DNA from: Azolla caroliniana
Lineage: Eukaryota > Polypodiophyta
Length of the DNA stretch: 64,000 bases
Assembly (NCBI GenBank): GCA_043228905.1
Contig: JBHGNT010000002.1
Coordinates: 2,790,001 to 2,854,000, forward strand
Direction of reading: 5' to 3'
The position numbers and the translations under genes were made by a program. Each line of letters starts with the position of its first letter. The stretch's first letter is position 1. Under the pieces are notes generated by a model. It had not been told where the DNA came from, did not search any database, and saw only the letters and a list, made by a program, of their open reading frames with translations. This document shows, in pieces, positions 56,566 to 64,000 of this stretch.

Positions 56566-59202
56566 CTACTGCTGAGCACACTGCACTTGTGGTCCTGCAG
56601 ATGGCTCTTCCTCTTCATCATAAGCCTCTTGTCGAGATTGTTGCTGTTTCCTCTTGAGTTCCTCTTCCATATTCACATCTTGCAGAATAGTTTCTTCACA
56701 TTCATCAAGCTCCATGTCTGTCATTCCATTTGATGGCCGAGGGGGTAATATCGCTTCCAAAGCCTTACATTGATCCAAGGACAGAGATCCTGACTCCGGA
56801 AACTCCACCGAGAAATGGATATAAAGCTTGCCCTTCATGAATGGACGCTGGTATATCGGCATACCCTCATCATTAACAGCTTTGAATTGGCCTGATGAAC
56901 AATGCGACCAAACCATTAGGAATGCTTTCCAAATTGCTAAAAAGTTGGCAGTTACATCTATATAAACGGAGTCTTTACAACAACCTGACCCATGAAAGAG
57001 TCTTACCAGGTTTTACAATCTCTCCTTGCAGTGACTTGAGAAGTAATTGACGTCCATCAAGATGTGTCAGAACAAATTGGTAACCACAAAGGGCCTCCAC
57101 CAAAGTGAGAGAGTGTTCCACAAATAGATCATCTCCCTTTCTCTTGAATTTCGGATGGTCCTTGAGTTGAAGAACAAAAACTATGTCACCTGTAATAGTA
57201 TCAGGCTGTGCACAAAGAAAGACAGGCCCCATTATGTCTCTAAGCATTCAAATAAAACATCAACATAAAGCAATTCAAAAGGATTCTGTAAGAGATTATG
57301 CAACAGACAAATTACTTACTGCCTCGTCTGCTTCACCAGCAAAAGTAATCTTCTGTCCATGTTTCATACCCTTATCCACATGCACTTCCAGGACTTTCTT
57401 CTCTTGCACAACCTTTTCACCCTTGCATTGAGAGCACTTATCCTTCTCACTGATGGTTTCCCCTGGAAAATGCAACATGCAAGAACAATAACATGTTCAT
57501 TATTCATGATTACAGAAAGAACTACTTTTCTACTTTCATATGGATAGCAAACTGTAAATCAGAGTGACAACATAAATTCAGAAATTGAACATCAGCCTAC
57601 GAAATTATACATACCTGAGCCTTGACAAGAAGGACAAACTTGCTGCATTTGTTGAATCATGCCTGGCCCAAGCTGCCTTATTGACACCTTCATGCCAGAC
57701 CCTTGACAACCAGCACATTTCACAGTAGCTCCAGACTTGGATCCGCTTCTGTTTAGAAGAAGCATTATTATCGTCATATAATGACACTTAAGACATACAG
57801 AAATATAGTATGAATAGAATCAATAATAACAAAGTCTTCATTCTACACACAAGAAATGGAGGGCACAGTGTACTATTAAAGCAGACTTCGAAGACTCACC
57901 CTTTACATTTGGGGCACAACACATTCCTGGAGAGTGATAGCTTCTTTGAAGTTCCATTATAAAGCTCTTCTAAAGACACCTTAAGTGGATGTACAACATC
58001 TTCTCCACGTCTCTGCCTTGATCTCCCACCCCTTGAACTACCACCTAACAATAGCGAATTAAGAAACAAGCAAATCTTAGCATATGTTTAACCTAGTTTG
58101 GTACAACACAGAGGTCTAGATGTTCGCTCAACAATTGAGTATCTATATACTTAATGAAAACATTGATAACAAAAAATCATTGTGCTCACATCCCTCCAAA
58201 ACATATCCCTTCAAAAGATAATATGCTCAAACTTAGCCAGAGAGACCTACCAAGATATCCAAACATACCAGCACCCTCACCTTATCTAGAAATTGCTTTG
58301 ACTCTCAATCCATTTAATACCACACAAGAAAAAACCAGACACCTTGTCTGGAAATACTTAAGAATTTTATACGTGATCTAATAAATGGTACAGAATATCA
58401 TCCCACCCGCAGAGAACAATCACTTGGTCGTCCGATCCTCTCTTTGTTAGATCTTCGGTATGAGATAAGCTGAAAAGGAAAGGAAAGCGTAGGAAACTAA
58501 CCTCCAAAAGGACTAGCGCCACCAAAGAAGGATTCGAATATGTCAAAAGGACTGTGTCCATCAGCACTGCCACCCATTCCTTCTTTAATAGCATCCTCTC
58601 CATACTGATCATATATTTCTCTCTTCTCTGGGTCACTCAAAACTTCGTATGCCTGAGCTAGTTCCTTAAACTGACCACACAGAAACGAGACACCGATTAA
58701 ATACTAGACAGATAAAAGCATTGCAACGACTATAACATAATACTTATGGAACATATAGATGAAATATCAGACATATAAAAGCATTGCAATGAATTATAAG
58801 ACATTATATTTCTGGAATAAATAGAAGACAGATCGGACAGATAAAAGCATTGCAATGAATTATAGAACATTATATTTCTGGAATAAATAGACGACAGATC
58901 GGACAGGTAAAAGCATTGCAATGAATTATAAAGCATAATATTTCTAAAAATAAATAGGCGGATCAAGAAAACGAGGCACATATGAAAGATCAGATATAGA
59001 GATTGGAAAGATGATATTAAAAAATCTTGGTTCACGGCCGAATACTAGATACCTTTTCAGGGTCTCCACCTTTGTCGGGGTGATTCTTAATTGCTGCCTT
59101 CCTGTAGGCTTTCTTCAACTCGTCTGTAGAAGCAGTCTTTGAAACGCCGAGCACTTCATAGTACCTCGTGTTGTTGCTTTTCTTGGGGGCTCGACCGAAC
59201 AT
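56566..59202 (-). CDS. Type I DnaJ/Hsp40 co-chaperone with farnesylation motif
   Basis: Seven exons join in phase: 59202-59053, 58670-58502, 58044-57900, 57748-57615, 57462-57320, 57205-57007 and 56891-56566. They encode 421 residues, the size of plant J2/J3 (ANJ1-type) proteins. The J domain has [20 protein letters not shown] and the essential HPD in [11 protein letters not shown] (about residues 40-50). The G/F region ([19 protein letters not shown]) follows. The cysteine-rich zinc region has four CxxCxG repeats ([32 protein letters not shown]), then the substrate-binding C-terminal domains ([37 protein letters not shown]). The protein ends CAQQ, a CaaX box, so farnesylation and membrane association are expected from the family. 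It stimulates Hsp70 ATPase and delivers unfolded clients. All motifs are intact. Confidence 0.97.
58711..58975. repeat. 66-bp tandem repeat in DnaJ intron 1
   Basis: AAAAGCATTGCAATGAATTA occurs at 58777, 58843 and 58909, with a diverged copy at 58714, giving a 66-bp period. The units include ACATTATATTTCTGGAATAA and CAGATCGGACAG. Confidence 0.92.
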
Positions 59203-59602
59203 GATGCTGGCGGAGATAACAGAGGGAGAAGACGATGGACCGAGGTTCCGAGATTCGGTAAAGCGAGGAAGACCTTGACGGGATAGGATTTCAGAAAGGG
59301 AAATGAAAACAGCCGGATCTAGTCTTCAAAGGAGAAATCGAAGGATCGTGGAATCAGAGATCAAGACGAAGGATTAGGGCTTGGCAGATGCAGACAACGG
59401 ATTAGGGTATCGCAAAGAGAGGCGACAGACTAGGGATTAGGAAGAGATAAGACAGCAAAAGGCAGGAGAGATGAGGGTGTGGGATTTGAAAACAATGGGG
59501 GGAGGGATGAATTAGGGTTCCGGCTGTCGCAGCAGAGATGGGGAGGAAATTAGGGTTTCGATCAGCACACAGCTTCGGCTATGGGGGAGAAAGAAAGAAG
59601 AA

Positions 59603-59604
<2 letters not shown>

Positions 59605-59632
<28 letters not shown>
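59605..59632. repeat. (GA)n microsatellite upstream of DnaJ
   Basis: About 14 GA units, 400 bases before the DnaJ ATG. On the coding strand it reads as (CT)n, a frequent plant promoter or 5' UTR feature. Confidence 0.95.
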
Positions 59633-59640
<8 letters not shown>

Positions 59641-59655
59641 GAAGAAGGTCGGAGG

Positions 59656-59761
59656 GTCTAGAAGCTTCCATGGAAAATAGAAGATAAAATATGAAGAATA
59701 TTAGTAAATATTTATTTGTATTTATATTATTGGCCTTCTTCTATAGCCTTCTAGAGTGTTC
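59656..59761 (-). promoter_or_regulatory. Two heat-shock-element-like triplets upstream of DnaJ
   Basis: At 59656-59668 the sequence reads GTC-TA-GAA-GC-TTC and at 59749-59761 TTC-TA-GAG-TG-TTC. Each has the 5-base phasing of nTTCnnGAAnnTTCn with one mismatch. They lie about 450-560 bases before the DnaJ start codon. Heat-shock factor control of an Hsp40 gene is expected from the family, but use of these sites is inference. Confidence 0.4.
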
Positions 59762-60298
59762 GGTCGTTGACAATGAAAAGGGACAAATATGTAAATAACT
59801 TTTAAATACGTATGAATAATGAAACCATAAAAACTCGAAAGCTTTTCGTTCCTTCTTCTTCACATTCTCACACTTTTTCTCGCTTCCTTCTCTTCTTGGC
59901 CCTTGCCTTCGGTCTTCGGCTCGAATCCAGACACTCTCGGCTTACGGATTTGAGCTCTCCAATCAATCTCTTTTGTATACGAATGTGGTCGGGCTTTTTA
60001 TTACTCAGTCAGAGCGTGTTTTAGGTTGGTGATATCAAACCAATTTGTGTGAGCATCCATCGATGATTCAATGCGCAAAGGAATGTGTCAACTTGTGAAG
60101 AGCTTGACATGACCAACAAGCTACCTAGGCAACTTCGAGATGGCGTGAAGGAAGTGACACCATGACTCAATATCAAAGTCAGACATTCATAGCACAATTT
60201 GAAGGAAACCCTACTAGACGTAAATAATTAACTAGATATATGGTTATCACATAACGCACAACTTCTTAAGTATGTGTATGTGTTATGTACATGAGAGA

Positions 60299-60301
<3 letters not shown>
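59762..60301. other. Region upstream of DnaJ, no gene recognised
   Basis: A 70-codon plus-strand frame (59812-60024) begins in a Ser-rich hydrophobic stretch but has no recognised motif and no supported continuation. Confidence 0.45.

Positions 60302-60348
<47 letters not shown>
60302..60348. repeat. (GT)n microsatellite
   Basis: About 23 uninterrupted GT units. Confidence 0.98.
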
Positions 60349-60351
<3 letters not shown>

Positions 60352-60997
60352 TAACAATGTATACACCAACGACAAGTATATATGTTAACGATAGGGGGAT
60401 GATAATGATCAACAACACAAAAGGAGAGGGGGTGCTTTAGATCAAATTGCCCTCTCACTACCTTCTTGTTGGACTGCAACTACTCGCTCGTTGTCATTGT
60501 GTTTTACGTCGAGTATAGAATATCCTTTACCATAATTGTATGGAAAGGGAGTTATATCATTAGGAGATACATGGTTATGACTAAAGGGAATAAGTTGGTT
60601 TTAATGCAAACACGTGTATCCACCACTTGTGTGATCACACGCATGCCGAACACTAGAGTCGCACATATGCGCCCATTACTTGTGAGATAGCACACACTTT
60701 GGATACTTGTGCTTTATATCTTAGCATATGAGGGTTTTTTTTATTACATTTTGTTACATGTCGTTACACAGCACCGGAGGTGCAAGAAAACTAACTTGCA
60801 AGGATTATGAGAAAACTCGTTCTAGTCAAACAATGAGATGTCAACATTGTTGCAATAAGAGTGGAATTGGCCAGAGCACCATGATGGGTTGAGACTACAA
60901 CCAAGCTAAGTTGATTGTTTGACAATGCTTTAGTATGTCCAATGTTCGGAGAGTTGAATACAAGAAAGATCGTTCTCACAAGGAACGAACTTGGCGG
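60349..60997. other. Intergenic region, no gene recognised
   Basis: No supported coding sequence; short open frames on both strands lack motifs. Confidence 0.45.
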
Positions 60998-61258
60998 TAG
61001 TGAATCGTGGTCAAGGCAACCACAACCAAGCACCACCAATTGCTAGCCAATATGCAAACAACAACACTAACGTTGGAGGAATTAATGGCAACCCTACTTG
61101 AGGGGCAAAAGAAATATCAATCTCACAAGAAAGGGACTAGATGGCATATTGGCAGTGGTCAAGGCAACCACAATAGAGCACCATCAATAGCTAGCCACTA
61201 CCCTCAATAACACTAACATTGGAGGAATTAAAGGGCAAACTCACTTGAGTTGCAACCC
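60998..61258 (+). repeat. Diverged 148-bp tandem duplication
   Basis: GTGGTCAAGGCAACCACAA followed by AGCACCA(C/T)CAAT, GCTAGCCA, AACACTAAC(G/A)TTGGAGGAATTAA occurs at about 61007-61112 and again at about 61155-61258. In one frame it reads as a Gly/Asn/Gln-rich peptide (GQGNHN..APPIASQY), reminiscent of retroelement gag linkers, but no domain confirms this. Confidence 0.7.
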
Positions 61259-62462
61259 CTCCATGCCAAATGACCATGAAAGCCTTTTAATTTGAATTGG
61301 TAACAAATACAACAGAACATATACTTTGGATAGATTTGTGAAGCTAGGATATAATGAGGAAAGGAAGCATACATCTTCGACACAAAAAATGAGACAAGAG
61401 AGAATATTGAATGGCATACCACAAGTTAGTGGTAGAAGTGCGTAGTGAGGCTCGTCATCTTGTGCTTAGGTGGGAACATGACATCTTGGTCACATGGGCA
61501 CCCTTCAAGAGATTATTGCTCCTACTCCATTTGGGAATGTTGAAGCAACAATCGTTGCACTCGTTTCACCCGAAAAAGGTCAATGCAACTGCACATGCCC
61601 TAAAGCCACCAATCTCTCCTCTGACTTATTAGAATCAACAACCCCTCTTGGACACAATCAAGTCATCCTAACCATCATTGGCCCCAAGTGCCCAATTCCT
61701 TGCATCCTCAATTTGTTGTCTTTCCCTCTATCTAGAGGAAGGTTCATCCACAACATCTATTGCCCACACGCATGACATAATAGTTAAAAAGAAATATAGT
61801 TAACTAGGTTGTATGACTAGTTTTTGTATTATATGAATTGTTGATTATGTGGCTTGATGAATAAAACATCAAATTAAAAATGGTTGCACAACAACCTTCC
61901 ATGAAGCATATGTAAAATGCTTGAATGAAACTTTTGTAAGGATGTAGTGCCTTTCAGTGTTCTTGCCAAAAGCTACTTCATACTATGGTGTTGTCCTTGA
62001 GAAACACAAGAGGTCAATCTCAAGGAATGTACCACCACCTACCCTTTTGTTGGTGAGACACGTGAGAATGAGTGTCAACCACTCTCAAGCTACTAATGTG
62101 TAGAATAACTACTAAAGCAAATTGTGATTCAAATCTACAACTTAATCACCTGAAGATTAATTATATACTTAATCTATGTGAGACTTTACCATAATATGAG
62201 CATCTGATTGGAGAGCAACTAGGCAATAAATCAACAACATGATTAAACTTTCACTAGTCACACTTAATTGCATTCCTAGAATAATGACAATGATTATGAC
62301 TATAACTTGAGATTAAGGAAATGATTAAGAGAGTATTAACTTTAGCTCTAGTGAACGTATATGAGGAAGAAACCTTGCAAAAGGTTTATAGTTTCATATA
62401 TGTAGTTCTTCCCTGTTTAGCAATATTACAACCATCTTCCTTAACACTTGGGAGGCTATAAA

Positions 62463-62512
<50 letters not shown>

Positions 62513-63760
62513 CTTTAAACTTTATTGCAATGTTCGTCCTATATCTACAAGGAAGTTTTAGTTTATCCCAAGGTAAGCTTAAGTGTATCCTCAAGAGTCT
62601 CTTTAGTGTTGAAGGTAAGATGTCTAATAGATACTTATAAAGGGTTTCATAAGTATGTGATATTGATTGACGTGAGTGCAATGAGTGTGTATTTGGTATA
62701 ATATAATACTGATTCTTCCTTTGATTATTCTTCAAATTTGTTTCTTGGTGATAACTTGTGTAGATGATGTAGATACACGAACCAATTTCATTGTTTTGAT
62801 TCCAAACTCACGAGTATTACTATTAGGCAATGTCTATTAACTATTTCTTTTGCAAAGTAAGGAGATCAAAATAGCCAGCATTAAGGTGGATCAATATACA
62901 TCGCCAAAACCATGACAATGGTAGAGAAGAGCTTGCATTATGCATGCTAGATAGGTCGATGTTGACTACATTGAAGTGTTAGGCAAATCATTCACATTCC
63001 ATACCAAGAGGAACATTTCCACTTGCTGGACAATCATTATGTAGAAGGCATGGCCTGCTTGTTACATGACCCATGAGATGCAAGAGGTGCCCCTTAATAA
63101 TGTATATATGCAGGAGATCAATCACAGGTAATATCCTGACCTTAATAATTGAGACACTATATAAAGGACATCTCAGAAGTTCATCTATTTCAGGTATCCC
63201 TGGATGTTTATCCTGTCACAACCGAACTCAAACAACTAAGTTGGACCATTTGTTATTGGCATATTTGAGCCCTACAACATATCAGATCTTGGGACCATAT
63301 AATATCCTGATTCATAAATGATGCCAGGAACCCTTCTATCAGCAAGAGACAACCTTTTATGTGTATGCAAATTCACTCTTCCATATTAAAAAATCTCTGA
63401 CTGTGCTCCTTTCACCTGAAAGTGAAAGTTCTGGAGATGAACGCCCTTGGTAGCAATGATTCATGATAGATTTGACATTCATGACTTACAAAACAATTTC
63501 AATAAATTTAGTGCTTATTTCTCTAAAAACTCAATTGTAAACTAGATCAATTCCTCACCTAGAGAGCATAGAAATTCCAAAAACACAGACACATATGGAA
63601 GAAAGTCAAAACTAGATTCGTTTCAAAATTGGTTAAGATCCAAGAATGGTCCTATTGACTATAATCCCAGCTTTTGCCCAGCTTGTAGAATATAATCCTG
63701 ACAAAAAATTTGATCATCCGTCAAAACCTACAAAACACGAACTCATGTCTTGTAAATTAA
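61259..63760. other. AT-rich intergenic region, no gene recognised
   Basis: Open frames up to 93 codons (61411-61775) show no recognised family. A (TA)n run lies at 62467-62510. The part below 63761 would hold the 3' UTR of the gene at the right edge. Confidence 0.45.
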
Positions 63761-64000
63761 TCAAAGGCCTTCCCAGCCAGCTGCACCAGCAGGAGCAGGA
63801 GGAGCTGGAGCAGAATCCCATCCTTGACTGGCACCTAAAAAAAAGTCAAGATGACATTAACACGAGGCTAAACCAAAGTCAAGTGAACACATGGTAAAGT
63901 CAATACATACCAGCTGGCCCAGCGGACCATTCTTGCGCAGCTACTGGAATTGCTGTCACAGGTGCTTCCCAGTTACCCACAGCAGCATCAGTTCCATCTG
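63761..64000 (-). CDS. C-terminal exons of a probable 40S ribosomal protein SA (uS2), partial
   Basis: Two minus-strand exons are visible: one from beyond the right edge to 63911, and the last one 63834-63761 (stop TGA). They join in phase across a 76-bp intron with a good donor (G|GTATGT) and acceptor (TTTTTTTTAG|GT). The encoded tail repeats acidic or amide-tryptophan motifs in Ala/Pro-rich linkers: NWEAPVTAIPVAAQEWSAGP, then GWDSAP and GWEGL at the end. Such [DE]-W repeats are characteristic of the disordered tail of eukaryotic ribosomal protein SA. The conserved uS2 core is outside the window, so the name rests on tail composition only. Another protein with a W-repeat tail cannot be excluded. 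Confidence 0.55.

Noticed and set aside
1-64000. CRISPR arrays, prokaryotic operons, tRNA genes
   Set aside because: No regular spacer-repeat array, no operon-like gene packing and no tRNA T-loop or acceptor pattern that I could confirm by eye.

Overview
This window is nuclear DNA of a flowering plant, most likely a eudicot. The host genes have many introns with GT..AG borders, plant protein families occur (ATP-type PEPCK, plant BAG, farnesylated DnaJ), and the rest is mostly plant-type copia, LINE and TIR elements in AT-rich DNA with many microsatellites. The species cannot be named from the sequence.

Five host genes are visible, all on the minus strand. They are a BAG-family Hsp70 co-chaperone (8330-12137, 4 exons), an ATP-dependent PEP carboxykinase (37106-41419, 12 exons), a DUF2062 membrane protein (45947-54505, 5 exons with a first intron of about 7.5 kb), a type I DnaJ/Hsp40 ending in CAQQ (56566-59202, 7 exons), and the C-terminal exons of a gene running off the right edge, probably 40S ribosomal protein SA (63761-64000). 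I assembled exons by reading splice sites and checking that the phases join. Several exons are short or lack an ATG and would be missed by plain ORF calling.

The rest is mobile DNA. At 1-4109 a decayed copia element sits against a truncated minus-strand LINE (4110-6110). From 16.8 to 33.8 kb lies a nested stack built on what looks like one minus-strand LINE: ORF1 N-terminus at 33.6-33.8 kb, rest of ORF1 and endonuclease at 25.6-27.7 kb, C-terminal end at 16.8-18.9 kb. It is split by a solo-LTR-like element of about 440 bp, which itself contains a complete, apparently young copia element (27871-33323: identical 284-bp LTRs, TCTTC target duplication, one intact 1337-residue polyprotein frame). 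It is also split by a compound block (18901-25620). That block holds a 1.76-kb element with 129-bp terminal inverted repeats, a minisatellite of about 14 units, an inverted copy of the solo LTR, and a GC-rich gag-like 892-codon frame with a single in-frame stop.

The right third holds the DUF2062, DnaJ and putative RPSA genes. The long DUF2062 intron hosts retroelement remnants and tandem repeats. Two heat-shock-element-like triplets lie upstream of the DnaJ gene. No CRISPR array, prokaryotic operon or viral genome was seen. The most unusual material is the 18.9-25.6 kb block and the nested stack around it.
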